Shown here piece by piece: positions 9,303 through 17,970 of a DNA stretch of 64,000 bases. The stretch covers positions 434,001 to 498,000 of the forward strand of contig NZ_CAAJGL010000079.1 of NCBI RefSeq assembly GCF_900996225.1. Reading direction: 5' to 3'. The notes below the pieces were generated by a model. The model saw only the letters and a program-made list of their open reading frames with translations, had not been told where the DNA came from and searched no databases. A program made the position numbers and the translations under genes. This stretch comes from Paraburkholderia sp. BCC1884 (lineage in GTDB: Bacteria > Pseudomonadota > Gammaproteobacteria > Burkholderiales > Burkholderiaceae). The stretch's first letter is position 1; each line of letters begins with the position of its first letter.

Positions 9303-9375
9303 GAGCGGTGGGTCGGTTGGCGCGCAAAGCGCACATCATAAACGTCGGCGGATTTTCAGGCCCGCCGCACAAAAG

Positions 9376-9409
9376 CGAAGGGCGGCATCGATGACGATGC
9401 CGCCCTTCG
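9376..9409 (-). terminator. stem-loop between binding protein and permease genes
   Basis: Perfect 15-bp stem (CGAAGGGCGGCATCG), four-base loop, then CTTTTG reading on the minus strand. It follows the binding-protein stop and precedes the permease gene. A partial terminator or 3'-end stabiliser here would give more binding protein than permease, a common design in ABC operons. Confidence 0.8.
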
Positions 9410-9425
9410 TTTCATTCGGTGTGTG

Positions 9426-10220
9426 TTACCTGATCGGCTTGCTGACGTCGATGCCGAACCACTTGTCCGAGATCTTCGCGAAGGTGCCGTCCGCTTCGAG
9501 CTGGGTCATGGCGTCGTCGATCGCCTTAGCGAACTTCGGATTGCCCTTCCTGAACGGAATGCCCGACGGGTTGCCCGCGCCGACGTTCGCGCCGCTGCGC
9601 AGCGGCAGCTGCGAGTTCTTCATCAGGTACGCAAGCATCAGGCGGTCGTTGAGCGCCGCGTCCAGACGGCCGGCGGCGAGGTCGCGCAGATACTCGGGCG
9701 CGCCCGGATACGTCTTGACGTCGATGCCCGGTACGGCTTTGGCCATGTCCATGTAGTTCGTGCCCAACGCCACGCCGAGCTTCTTGCCCTTCAGGTCGTC
9801 GAGCGACTTGAACTGACGGGTGTCGTCCTTACGCTGGATCAGTTGCGCCGCCGAATACGTGTAGGCCGGCGAGAAGTCGAGTGCCTGCTTGCGCGCGTCG
9901 GTGATGCCGACCTGGTTGGCGATCACGTCGAACTTGCCCGCTTGCAGGCCGGCAATAATGCCGCTCCATTCGGTCGTGACGAATTCCGGCTTGACGCCGA
10001 GCTTGCCTGCGATCGCCTTGGCGATGTCGACGTCGTAGCCGACCAGTTCGCCCGACGGCGTCTTCGAGTTGAACGGCGGGAAGGTGCCTTCGAGGCCGAT
10101 ACGCAGCGTGCCGCGCTGTTTGACCTGGTCGAGCAGATCGTCGGCGTGCGCCGCGACGGCGGTGAACGACGCGCCGATCAGTCCGGCGACCAGCAGCTTT
10201 TTCAGCAAACCCAATTTCAT
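9426..10220 (-). CDS. Polar amino acid (cystine-type) ABC transporter periplasmic binding protein
   Basis: A 264-aa secreted solute-binding protein of SBP family 3 (HisJ/FliY-like). A signal peptide with basic start MKLGLLKK and hydrophobic core ends near AVAAHA at 21-26. The mature protein opens with the typical GTLRIGLEGTFPPFNS and contains GYDVDIAKAIAGKLG. I start at ATG 10220, directly preceded by AAAGGAACAC, because the longer frame to 10262 puts charged residues before the signal peptide. It works with the HisM-type permease downstream. Resemblance is to cystine/cysteine binders, but the ligand is not certain. Confidence 0.9.
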   Translation of the reverse strand: MKLGLLKKLLVAGLIGASFTAVAAHADDLLDQVKQRGTLRIGLEGTFPPFNSKTPSGELVGYDVDIAKAIAGKLGVKPEFVTTEWSGIIAGLQAGKFDVIANQVGITDARKQALDFSPAYTYSAAQLIQRKDDTRQFKSLDDLKGKKLGVALGTNYMDMAKAVPGIDVKTYPGAPEYLRDLAAGRLDAALNDRLMLAYLMKNSQLPLRSGANVGAGNPSGIPFRKGNPKFAKAIDDAMTQLEADGTFAKISDKWFGIDVSKPIR

Positions 10221-10337
10221 GTGTTCCTTTGATTCGTCCGACGTTTTAACGGACGAAAGCATAACAAAACAGACTATCGAAACGTAAATACCGTTTGTTT
10301 ATGTCTATATTACCGGGCGATGGCGCGGGTTCGCCGC

Positions 10338-11360
10338 TTAGCGCAGCGCCTGCGCGCATTCGGCGATCAGCGCCGGTCCGCGATAGATGAAGCCTGTGTA
10401 GAGCTGCACCAGCGATGCGCCTGCCGCCAGCTTGGCGCGCGCATCTTCGCCCGAGAAAATTCCGCCGACGCCGATGATCGGCACCGTTTCGCCGACTTCG
10501 GCGCGCAGCTTGCGGATCACCTCGTTCGATGCGTCGAACACCGGCTTGCCCGACAGGCCGCCGGCTTCGTCGCCGTATTGCATGCCGGCGACGGCGGTGC
10601 GCGAGAGCGTGGTGTTGGTGGCGATCACCCCTTCGAACTGGTGGCGCAGCAGGGTGTCGGCGATCGACTTGATCTGTTCGTCGTGGAGGTCGGGCGCGAT
10701 CTTCAGCGCGAGCGGCACGAGCTTGCCGTGCAGGTCGGCGAGACGCTGCTGCTTGTCCTTGAGCGCGGCGAGCAGGGCGTCGAGTTCGCCCGCGCCTTGC
10801 AACTGGCGCAGGTTTTTCGTATTCGGCGACGAGATATTGACCGTCACGTAGCTCGCGAACGGGTACACGCGTTCCAGACAGTACAGATAGTCTTCCGCGG
10901 CGCGTTCGATCGGCGTGTCGGCGTTCTTGCCGATGTTCAGGCCGAGAATCCCGCGATAACGCGCGGCCTGCACGTTCTTCACGAACTGGTCGACGCCCGC
11001 GTTGTTAAAACCCATCCGGTTGATGACGGCGTTCGCCTGCGGCAGACGGAACATGCGCGGCCGCGGATTGCCCGGCTGCGCGCGCGGCGTGACCGTGCCC
11101 ACTTCGATGGAACCGAAGCCGAGCGCGGCCAGACCGTCGATGCACGCGCCGTCCTTGTCGAGACCCGCCGCGAGCCCGACCGGGTTGCGGAACTTCAGCC
11201 CCATCACGGTGCGCGGCGCATCCGGCACACGTGGCGCGAACGCGCCGGCGAGGCCGGTGCGGCCGGCGGCGCCGAGCATACGCAAAGTCAGGTGGTGAGC
11301 GTCTTCCGCGTCCATGCGAAAGAGTTGGGCGCGTACAAGCGGGTAGAGGGAACTGAACAC
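10338..11360 (-). CDS. pyrD: Dihydroorotate dehydrogenase (quinone), class 2
   Basis: Membrane-associated FMN enzyme of pyrimidine synthesis; oxidises dihydroorotate to orotate with ubiquinone. The 340-aa product shows the class 2 N-terminal helix (FSSLYPLVRAQLF), GLAAGLDKDG, the catalytic-serine motif NISSPNTKNLRQLQ and the FMN-phosphate segment ATNTTLSR. I choose GTG at 11360, giving a start that matches the family; a frame-open extension upstream to 11399 adds 13 residues unlike the family. It heads a minus-strand row after bpt and aat, with a 113-base gap. Confidence 0.95.
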   Translation of the reverse strand: MFSSLYPLVRAQLFRMDAEDAHHLTLRMLGAAGRTGLAGAFAPRVPDAPRTVMGLKFRNPVGLAAGLDKDGACIDGLAALGFGSIEVGTVTPRAQPGNPRPRMFRLPQANAVINRMGFNNAGVDQFVKNVQAARYRGILGLNIGKNADTPIERAAEDYLYCLERVYPFASYVTVNISSPNTKNLRQLQGAGELDALLAALKDKQQRLADLHGKLVPLALKIAPDLHDEQIKSIADTLLRHQFEGVIATNTTLSRTAVAGMQYGDEAGGLSGKPVFDASNEVIRKLRAEVGETVPIIGVGGIFSGEDARAKLAAGASLVQLYTGFIYRGPALIAECAQALR

Positions 11361-11473
11361 GGGACGAAGCCGGGCGGCCGGAAAATGGGAACCCGCCATT
11401 TTACCGGCTTTGAGGCTTCAATGAGACCGAAAGGCCGACGGCGTGCTTTTCCCTTTCCCGGCAGTCGCCACGA

Positions 11474-12295
11474 CTACGGTTTGAGCGGGCCGCGTCTGCC
11501 GTGAATCGCCAGATCGACCGGCGGCAAATCCATCGCATCGGGATCGAGCACCTGCCATGCGCCGTCGATCAAGCCTTCGAGCGGCCGGAAATTCGCCTTG
11601 TATGCCATTTTCGGACTCTCGCGAATCCAGTAGCCGAGGTACACGTAGGGCAATTTCAGGCTGCGCGCCTGCTCGATCTGCCAGTAGATGTTGTACGTGC
11701 CGAAGCTGGTGTGGGCGAGCCCCGGCTCGAAAAACGTGTACACCGACGAGAGCCCGTCGCCGAGGATGTCGATCATGCTGATCATGCGCAATATGCCGGG
11801 CACATCGGGCCGATCCGCAAACGGCTCGCGGAATTCGACCAGCCGCGAGTTGATCCGGCTTTGCAGCAGGAACTGCTCGTACTGGTCGCGGCTGTCGCGG
11901 TCCATGCCGCCGCCCGCGTGGCGCGCGGACTGATAGCGCATGTAGAGCGCGTAATGCTCTTCGTCGTAATGCAGCGGCGCGACGGTGGCGATCAACTCGC
12001 CGTGCTTCTTCCAGACGCGCCGTTGGGTGCGATTCGGCACGAATTGATCGACCGGCACGCGCACCGGCACACAGGCGCGGCAACCGTCGCAATACGGCCG
12101 ATAAGTGAACACGCCCGAGCGCCGGAAACCTGCCTTGACGAGGTCGGTGTAGACGTCGGAATTGATGAGATGACTGGGTGTGGCGACCTGCGAGCGCGCG
12201 ATGCGTCCGTCCAGATAACTGCAGGGATAGGGCGCCGTGGCATAAAACTGCAGCGCGGACAGCGGGGAAAGAGGCAGCTCGTTGGGATGAGTCAC
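11474..12295 (-). CDS. bpt: Aspartate/glutamate leucyltransferase (bacterial arginyltransferase homologue)
   Basis: Transfers leucine from Leu-tRNA to proteins with N-terminal Asp or Glu, marking them for ClpAP through ClpS. The 273-aa product has the N-terminal ATE domain with Cys25 and the cluster C69, C72, C75 (YCDGCRACVPVRV), and the C-terminal transferase domain with YLGYWIRESPKMAYK. Its partner Leu/Phe transferase aat lies just upstream on the same strand, so both bacterial N-degron transferases are together. Older annotation calls it ate. Confidence 0.94.
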   Translation of the reverse strand: MTHPNELPLSPLSALQFYATAPYPCSYLDGRIARSQVATPSHLINSDVYTDLVKAGFRRSGVFTYRPYCDGCRACVPVRVPVDQFVPNRTQRRVWKKHGELIATVAPLHYDEEHYALYMRYQSARHAGGGMDRDSRDQYEQFLLQSRINSRLVEFREPFADRPDVPGILRMISMIDILGDGLSSVYTFFEPGLAHTSFGTYNIYWQIEQARSLKLPYVYLGYWIRESPKMAYKANFRPLEGLIDGAWQVLDPDAMDLPPVDLAIHGRRGPLKP

Positions 12296-12400
12296 GTTGG
12301 CAGCTCGCGAAGCTTCTCTGGTAATGCAAACCCGGCGCGCCTTGCGGCTCGTGAACCCGCGGCTCGATAGGCGGCGGATCCGGATTCGGCCTGATTCTTC

Positions 12401-13138
12401 CTACGCCGCGGGCGCGACGATCTCGAGCAGCACGGTCTTGTCGAAACCCCACGGAATGGGCGGTGCCTCGACCGACGCGCGAACATGCGCGATGAACGCC
12501 TTGCGCGCTATCTCGCGACCGCCCAGCGACGCCAGATGCGACGTGTTCTGCTGGCAGTCTATCATTTCTATTTTGTGACGTCGCAAGTGTCCGACGAGCG
12601 CGGCCAGCGCCATTTTCGACGCATCCGTGACCTCCGCGAACATCGATTCGCCGAAGAACATCTTGCCGAACGAGACGCCGTACAAACCGCCCACGCGCTG
12701 ACCTTCGAACCAGGTTTCGATGCTGTGCGCTTCGCCCCGGCGATGCAGCGACGAGTAGGCTTCGATCACATCCGCCGTGATCCACGTGCCGCGCTGGCCG
12801 CGACGCGGCGCCTGCGCGCAGGCACGCATCACGGCGGCGAAATCATGGTCGACGCGGATTTCCCATGCATCCTCGCGCAGTACGCGTTTAAGCGTCTTGC
12901 GCAGCGACGGCGAGAGTTTGAATTCGGCGGGGCGCAGGATCATGCGCGGATCGGGGCTCCACCACAACACCGGTTGGCCGTCCGAATACCAGGGGAAGAT
13001 GCCGCGCCGATAGGCGTCGATCAGGCGCGACGGCAGCAGGTCGGCACTCGCGGCGAGCAGACCCGGCGCGCCGCTGTTTGCGCCGAGCGCACGCTCGACG
13101 GACGGGAACGGTTCGTCAGCTCCGAGCCAGGGAACCAT
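12401..13138 (-). CDS. aat: Leucyl/phenylalanyl-tRNA--protein transferase
   Basis: Transfers Leu or Phe from tRNA to N-terminal Arg or Lys of proteins, creating N-degrons for ClpS/ClpAP. The 245-aa length is typical. Diagnostic segments are AYRRGIFPWYSDGQPVLWWSPDPR near residues 42-65, the GRRGQRG-like TWIT segment, and HSIETWFEGQRVGGLYGVSFGKMFFGESMF (in two parts, about 135-165). It is transcribed between the Nudix gene and bpt. Confidence 0.95.
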   Translation of the reverse strand: MVPWLGADEPFPSVERALGANSGAPGLLAASADLLPSRLIDAYRRGIFPWYSDGQPVLWWSPDPRMILRPAEFKLSPSLRKTLKRVLREDAWEIRVDHDFAAVMRACAQAPRRGQRGTWITADVIEAYSSLHRRGEAHSIETWFEGQRVGGLYGVSFGKMFFGESMFAEVTDASKMALAALVGHLRRHKIEMIDCQQNTSHLASLGGREIARKAFIAHVRASVEAPPIPWGFDKTVLLEIVAPAA

Positions 13139-13147
13139 GCGTGCCGC

Positions 13148-13693
13148 TTAACCTTCGCGCAACGAGCGGAAGATATCGCCCGTGTGCAGGCCGAAGCTGC
13201 CGGCGGCGCGGTCGGCGAAAAAGAAGCGCAGGGTTTGGCCGACCGTGGGAAAGGCAATCTCGTCCCACGGGATGTCGTGTTCCTCGAAGAGTTTCACTTC
13301 GAGCGATTCCTCGCCGGCGGCGATGTCGAGATCGAGCAGGCGCGCCATATAGAACAGATGCACCTGATGCACGTGCGGCACATTCAGCAGCGAGAACAGG
13401 CTTTGCACCTCGACGCGCGCGCCGGCTTCTTCCAGCGTTTCGCGCGAGGCCGCCTCGGCGGTCGTTTCGCCCATTTCCATGAAGCCTGCCGGCAGCGTCC
13501 AGTAGCCGTAGCGCGGTTCGATCGCGCGACGGCACAGCAGCACCTTGTCGTCCCAGACCGGGACGGTGCCGACCACGTTGCGCGGATTCTGATAATGCAC
13601 CGTGCCGCAACTGGTACAGACGAAGCGCTCGCGGTTGTCACCCGGCGGAATGCTCAGGCTGACGCTTTGGCCGCAGACAGAACAGAATTTCAT
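13148..13693 (-). CDS. Nudix hydrolase with zinc ribbon
   Basis: A 181-aa pyrophosphohydrolase. The N-terminal zinc ribbon has C4-x2-C7 and C26-x2-C29. The Nudix box runs at about 70-92 (G, then MEMGE, then RETLEEAG), giving the GX5EX7REUXEEXG metal-binding pattern. The architecture resembles NudC-type NADH pyrophosphatases but is shorter and lacks their N-terminal domain, so ADP-ribose or NADH are only possible substrates. It starts 10 bases upstream of the aat ORF, so it is likely co-transcribed with aat and bpt. Confidence 0.9.
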   Translation of the reverse strand: MKFCSVCGQSVSLSIPPGDNRERFVCTSCGTVHYQNPRNVVGTVPVWDDKVLLCRRAIEPRYGYWTLPAGFMEMGETTAEAASRETLEEAGARVEVQSLFSLLNVPHVHQVHLFYMARLLDLDIAAGEESLEVKLFEEHDIPWDEIAFPTVGQTLRFFFADRAAGSFGLHTGDIFRSLREG

Positions 13694-13923
13694 AGGAAGG
13701 GGACGAGAAAGAGTGATAGGAGTTTATCACTGGGGCGAGCTTTGCCAGAGCGGCAGTGTCGACGGTGGACGCGAGGCGTGAAACTGTTGCGCCGGAGATT
13801 GCGGATGCGCTGCGAAAGGCGGAACGTGTGCGCTTTTATGATCAGTTCGGATTCCGGAATATCTGGCGCGAAGTACGGTCGCGAAATGCGGTCGGTCAGC
13901 TACCGCGCACAATCCGGACGCAG

Positions 13924-13957
13924 AAAACAAAAAAGGCCTGCCGGTTGGGCAAGCCTT
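13924..13957 (-). terminator. Rho-independent terminator of tRNA-fMet
   Basis: Reading on the minus strand: AAGGCTTGCC, a five-base loop, GGCAGGCCTT (one G-T wobble), then a run of T broken by one G. It lies about 40 bases after the tRNA 3' end. The rest of 13694-13993 shows no supported gene. Confidence 0.85.
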
Positions 13958-13993
13958 CAATGTTGTTTCCGACGATTCGAACCTGATGCTACT

Positions 13994-14070
<77 letters not shown>

Positions 14071-14085
14071 TCCGTCGAAGAAAAG

Positions 14086-14114
14086 ATTATAGAACAATCC
14101 TAATGCCAACGCAA
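14086..14114 (-). promoter_or_regulatory. sigma70 promoter of tRNA-fMet
   Basis: On the minus strand: -35 TTGCGT at 14114-14109, 17-base spacer, -10 TATAAT at 14091-14086, about 16 bases before the tRNA 5' end. Near-consensus, as expected for a stable RNA gene. Confidence 0.85.
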
Positions 14115-14303
14115 TAGCTATCTAAGAATCGACTTCAATGACTGTGTACGTTCGTTGGTAAGTGGCGCGACGCGTGTAGCCGATGTCGCATGCCGGAAGG
14201 CTCGTGTAAGGCGCTGCGCTAGAATCCGAAATCCCTGTGCGACGCCGTCGTGGTCATGTTCTGGCGAGGTCGCACGAGTCAACTTCATCCTGCACGGAAC
14301 CCC

Positions 14304-14801
14304 ATGGATATCGCACACGATCTGCAAGTGATTACCGCACAGGAACACGCACTGGTGTTTCCTCAATTCGATGCCGATCGCGCCTGGCAGCTCGGCGTCT
14401 ATCTGCACGAAGTCGCGAAGGCGCGCGGCATTCCCGCCGCGATCGACGTGCGCACCTTCGGTCAGCCGCTCTTTTTCAGCCTGCTCGATGGCGCCACGCC
14501 CGACAACGTGGATTGGGCGCGCCGCAAGGGCAATACGGTCGCGCATTTTCGCCGCAGCTCGTACGCAATCGGTTTGAAGATGCAGCAGGGCGGCAGCACG
14601 CTCGCGGACAAACACGCCTTGCTCGCGAGCGACTACGCATCGCATGGCGGCGCGTTTCCGTTGACGGTGGCGGGCGTCGGCGTGATCGGTTCGATCACGG
14701 TGTCGGGCCTGCCGCAACGCGCCGATCACGAGTTAGTGGTGGAAGCGCTGTGTGCGCACCTCGGCCACGACTACGGCAAGCTCGCGCTTGCGAAGGTTTG
14801 A
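14304..14801 (+). CDS. UPF0303 / heme-degrading-domain protein (HbpS-GlcG fold)
   Basis: A 165-aa protein of the UPF0303 family, related to the HbpS/GlcG fold. The function is not established; some annotations call the domain heme-degrading. Typical segments are ARGIPAAIDVRTFGQPLF at about 40-57, NTVAHFRRSSY, and FPLTVAGVGVIGSITVSGLPQ near 118-138. Start at ATG 14304, because the longer frame to 14250 adds a segment with no similarity to the family. The SMR exporter begins four bases after its stop, so the two are probably co-transcribed. Confidence 0.85.
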   Translation: MDIAHDLQVITAQEHALVFPQFDADRAWQLGVYLHEVAKARGIPAAIDVRTFGQPLFFSLLDGATPDNVDWARRKGNTVAHFRRSSYAIGLKMQQGGSTLADKHALLASDYASHGGAFPLTVAGVGVIGSITVSGLPQRADHELVVEALCAHLGHDYGKLALAKV

Positions 14802-14805
14802 GGCG

Positions 14806-15144
14806 ATGCGCCTGCCTCCCTATGCCTTGCTGGGTATCGCGATCGTCGCTGAAGTGATTGCGACCTCGGCGATGCGGGCGTCCGAAGGCTTCTCGCGGCT
14901 GGTGCCCTCGGTGGTGGTCGTGCTGGGCTACGGCATTGCGTTCTATTGCCTGTCGCTCACGCTGCGGACCATTCCGGTCGGCATCGTCTACGCGGTGTGG
15001 TCGGGCGCCGGCATCGTGCTGATCTCGCTGGTCGCGCTGGTGTTGTACCGACAGGTGCCCGACCTGCCGGCCATCATCGGACTCGGGCTCATCATTGCCG
15101 GCGTCGCCGTGCTGAACCTCTTTTCAAAGATGCAGGCGCATTGA
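14806..15144 (+). CDS. Small multidrug resistance (SMR) family transporter
   Basis: A 112-aa inner-membrane protein with four predicted helices, the size of EmrE/SugE. The family glutamate lies in helix 1 (IAIVAEVIATSAM, Glu at about residue 15), which couples proton import to export of cationic drugs or guanidinium compounds. GIVYAVWSGAGIVLIS is the conserved loop-helix 3 segment. It lacks the features that would place it firmly among guanidinium exporters. ATG at 14806 follows TGAGGCG and sits right after the UPF0303 gene. Confidence 0.9.
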   Translation: MRLPPYALLGIAIVAEVIATSAMRASEGFSRLVPSVVVVLGYGIAFYCLSLTLRTIPVGIVYAVWSGAGIVLISLVALVLYRQVPDLPAIIGLGLIIAGVAVLNLFSKMQAH

Positions 15145-15162
15145 GCATCGGCTCGGACGCGC

Positions 15163-15537
15163 CTATTTGCAGCGCACGATCATCGAACGGTTCTTGACGT
15201 TGGCCGACACGACGTTCGTGACGCTGCCGCCGGCGGTGCCGCCTTCGTCATTGTCTTTCGACACGATGTCGTAGCCGGTCGCGCCGCAGGCCTTGCCGGC
15301 CTGCACGTAGCACGAGGCCCAGCTCGAAGCGGCGTCGGCGCCGCTGCAATTGACTGCGAAGCCGGTCTGGCCGTTCGGCAGATTGATCAACGAAGTCGTG
15401 TTCGACGACGCGCAGCCGCCCAGTCCCGCGCCGAGGATAACGGCGGCGGGCAGGGCGGCCGCCAGCCACATCCGGCGAGCGGGTGCCGCGTTCGATCGCA
15501 GGCGAGCGGCGCGGCGCAGTTGCGTCATGAGATGCAT
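15163..15537 (-). CDS. Small secreted lipoprotein, unknown function
   Basis: A 124-aa product with a long basic N-region, a hydrophobic core and a lipobox ending GAGLGGC at about 36-42, so a predicted lipoprotein of about 80 mature residues. The mature part holds three more cysteines (CSG, CYV, CGATG) and ends in MIVRCK; disulfides in the periplasm are likely. I do not recognise a named family. ATG 15537 follows AAGGAACATCACG. Confidence 0.75.
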   Translation of the reverse strand: MHLMTQLRRAARLRSNAAPARRMWLAAALPAAVILGAGLGGCASSNTTSLINLPNGQTGFAVNCSGADAASSWASCYVQAGKACGATGYDIVSKDNDEGGTAGGSVTNVVSANVKNRSMIVRCK

Positions 15538-15612
15538 CGTGATGTTCCTTTCAAATAGTGTGGCGGCCTGCCGTTAGACCCTGGGAGCGGAGGGCGCGTG
15601 GCGCGCAGCAGG

Positions 15613-15804
15613 CTACGGCGTTTCGATCGTAATGCCTGCCGCGCTGACCACCCGGCGGCTTTCCGTACCTTTTACGGTGGCCGCGTCTTCCCAGATGCTG
15701 ATAGCTTTCGGAATGTCGATGCCGTGTTTTTCGGCGTAAGCAAACCAGGTGTTCGCCGCATCCGGCTCGGGCAGTTCGTGGTTCTGCAGAAAATATTTTC
15801 CCAT
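15613..15804 (-). CDS. Conserved-looking small protein, unknown function
   Basis: A 63-aa soluble protein beginning MGKYFLQNHELPEPDAANTW, with no signal peptide or membrane segment. I start at ATG 15804 because the open frame upstream to 15888 is rich in Arg and Cys. The ribosome site is weak (GCGAGC). No family recognised; base composition and codon use look like the neighbours. Confidence 0.5.
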   Translation of the reverse strand: MGKYFLQNHELPEPDAANTWFAYAEKHGIDIPKAISIWEDAATVKGTESRRVVSAAGITIETP

Positions 15805-16048
15805 ATTGCGCTCGCTGGTCTCGAAATGGCGTCCTGATAGAGCACGGATCGTGCCGACACGCCTGTTCGACCGGCACCAGCCGCACAAGTGCGATCCAGC
15901 GCAACATGAACGCGCGCCGCGCAGAACTTATCGGCCCGCGCCGCGCCTTACTTACGTGTTGGGCGCGAGCGCGCGAGCGTGCAGCGTCGGCAAAAGCGGC
16001 GCAGTTTCACGCAGCGTCCGCCCATGAATTGCAACGAGGAGAACGAAG

Positions 16049-16327
16049 ATGGCTGAACGGGTCAGCGGCCCTTATCGCGGTTATTACATCAGCGCCGCCG
16101 CGCGCTTCGTGCCGACGGTGGACGCGCCGGCTGCGTCCGCCGGTGCGGCGAGCGGCACGTATGTCGGCTCGGTGAGCCTCGCGGAACACGGCCCGGACGA
16201 TCCGCGCCGGATGGAAACCTTGCTCGATCTCGGTGATGAGCAGCGCTTCGAAAGCGAGGAGCAGGCGCTGGTTTTTGTCGAACAATCGGCGCGCGAATAT
16301 ATCGATCGACTATTGGGAGGTCATTGA
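16049..16327 (+). CDS. Hypothetical small protein
   Basis: A 92-aa acidic soluble protein with a strong ribosome site (GAGGAGAACGAAG before ATG). The C-terminal half is helical and charged (DEQRFESEEQALVFVEQSAREY). No signal peptide, membrane segment or known domain. It precedes the DUF1488 gene. Confidence 0.65.
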   Translation: MAERVSGPYRGYYISAAARFVPTVDAPAASAGAASGTYVGSVSLAEHGPDDPRRMETLLDLGDEQRFESEEQALVFVEQSAREYIDRLLGGH

Positions 16328-16515
16328 TGGCGCGACGCGGTAACGAGCGAGGCATCGTGGAAAGCGCGGTGAAAACGGCGGATTCGCAGCGGGAGAAAAG
16401 CGCCGCGGCAGGCTGGACCGCGATCCGGCCGCGCGAGTACCATAATGGCGTCTTCCGGGGCCGGCCGGTGTTAGCCGGCGCCGGTCTCCTGCCGGAATCT
16501 TCTGATGAGGCGACC

Positions 16516-16800
16516 ATGGAAATTCGGTTTCCCGCGGACGCGCCCGCTTACCGCGACTCCAATCTGACCGTTGTGTTTCCCGCGCTGGTGGACGGCGAGC
16601 CGGTGCCGTGCGCGATCTCGGTCGAAGCGCTCGAAGATCACTTCGGCGCTTATTCCGAGGACCTCGAAGGCTGGTTGCGCGCGTTCGACGCCGGTCGGCC
16701 GCGTATCGAAGCGGTGGCGCGCGAGCATCTGCAGATCAGTAACGGCACGCCCGTGCTGCTTAAAAGCGGGCACTTTCCTCCGGGCAACGTCGCGGGATAG
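16516..16800 (+). CDS. DUF1488 family protein
   Basis: A 94-aa protein resembling DUF1488: it begins MEIRFPADAPAYRDSNLTV, has VVFPALVDGEPVPCAISVEA in the middle, and a C-terminal helix with REHL. Function unknown. An open frame extends upstream to 16324, but that part reads as Arg-rich non-coding sequence, and ATG 16516 after GATGAGGCG gives the family's usual length. Confidence 0.75.
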   Translation: MEIRFPADAPAYRDSNLTVVFPALVDGEPVPCAISVEALEDHFGAYSEDLEGWLRAFDAGRPRIEAVAREHLQISNGTPVLLKSGHFPPGNVAG

Positions 16801-16847
16801 CGCGTATCGCGTGTACGCCGCTTCGTATGTGTCGTTGCTTGCCGGAC

Positions 16848-16908
16848 GCGCTCGCGGCTCATCGCTCGTCGGTCGTGGCTCGTTGCTCGTGGCTCGTGGC
16901 TCGTCGAT
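16848..16908. repeat. degenerate GGCTCGT tandem repeats
   Basis: Seven to eight imperfect copies of a seven-base unit (GGCTCGT, TGCTCGT, GGCTCAT) between the DUF1488 stop and the end of the convergent epimerase gene. Low-complexity, likely slippage-derived. Confidence 0.6.
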
Positions 16909-17906
16909 CAAGCCGGATTCGCCGTGCTCCGGTCTGTCGCGGCACGCGTCGACGCCGCCGCCCGCGCGGCGTCGAACGCATGGCGAATTCCTTCCTCATA
17001 GGACGTCTTGCTGATCGGACCGATCAGCTCCGTCAAGGCCGAGTCGTCGAGCACCAGCGGCTCGGTGATCAGGTAGTTCATCTCCACCATTTCCCGCATG
17101 ATCGGATTAAACAGGCCGACGACGCGCAGCATGGTTTTGCCCGCCACCGTGAGCTTCGGTTCGCGGCCGGCGAGGGCGTAAGCCTGTCTGGCCACTTCGC
17201 GTTGCGTGATCGTGCCTGCCCCGGCGAGATGCCACCAACGGCCGTAAGCGTCGGGTCTGCGGGTGAGCGTCTCGACCACCGGCCCGATGTCCGGCAGGTA
17301 GATGAACTCGTGCGGCACATCCACGGGGCCGATCACTTGCGCGCGCTTGCCGTTCGCCGCGCTTTCGAACACACCGTTCAGCAGACTGCGCTCGATACCG
17401 GGGCCGTAAAAATCCGGTAGACGCAGCACCAGAGTGGACAGGCCGCCGTGCCCGTGCGCCGCCAGCACCAGTTCTTCCTGGGCGAGTCGCATTTGGCCTT
17501 TGAAGGTGTGGGGCTCGCGCGGATGATCCTCCTTGACCGGATTGCCGCGCGCGCGGCCGTACGGATAGACCGTGCCGATCAGAATGAAACGCTCGACGCC
17601 CGCCGCCGTCACACCGGCCAACGTGCGCGCCATGAGCGGCGGGTGCTCGGCAAAGCGGTCGTAAGGCACGCCGACCAGATAAACCACAGTCTGCAGGCCT
17701 TCTGCTGCCGCGCGGATCGAGGCCAGGTCGTCAGGATTCCATGTGACGATTTCCGCGTGCGGATCCTGGCCAAACGCGGCCTCCAGCGGCCCGCGTGCCC
17801 GACCGACGACCCGATAGTCCCGGCCCGCCGCGCGCAGCGCCGCACCAACGATCTGGCCGGCCGCGCCCGCGGCGCCGAATAAACCCACTTTTCCGATGGC
17901 TTGCAT
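16908..17906 (-). CDS. NAD(P)-binding epimerase/dehydratase-type protein (extended SDR)
   Basis: A 332-aa Rossmann-fold protein. It opens VGLFGAAGAAGQIVGAAL at about 7-24, a glycine-rich dinucleotide site, and has YLVGVPYDRF and the region GTVYPYGRARGNP, where the Y-x3-K active-site Tyr-Lys would normally lie; the exact Lys is not obvious. Such proteins act on nucleotide sugars or small carbonyl compounds; the substrate is unknown. Start at ATG 17906 after GAGGAGTGGTC; upstream residues to 17984 are rejected. It diverges from a TetR regulator with a palindromic operator between them, so TetR likely represses it. Confidence 0.82.
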   Translation of the reverse strand: MQAIGKVGLFGAAGAAGQIVGAALRAAGRDYRVVGRARGPLEAAFGQDPHAEIVTWNPDDLASIRAAAEGLQTVVYLVGVPYDRFAEHPPLMARTLAGVTAAGVERFILIGTVYPYGRARGNPVKEDHPREPHTFKGQMRLAQEELVLAAHGHGGLSTLVLRLPDFYGPGIERSLLNGVFESAANGKRAQVIGPVDVPHEFIYLPDIGPVVETLTRRPDAYGRWWHLAGAGTITQREVARQAYALAGREPKLTVAGKTMLRVVGLFNPIMREMVEMNYLITEPLVLDDSALTELIGPISKTSYEEGIRHAFDAARAAASTRAATDRSTANPA

Positions 17907-17970
17907 GACCACTCCTCGAGGCGGCGCGCCTGCGCCGGGATGAATCAAATAGAAGATTTTGACACTAAAA

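Noticed and set aside
10320..11504. 394-aa plus-strand frame over pyrD
   Set aside because: pyrD on the other strand has all class 2 motifs.
13964..13990. T-arm-like GGTTCGAATC beside tRNA-fMet, possible second tRNA or att site
   Set aside because: Flanks do not form a T-stem and no other tRNA arms are present.
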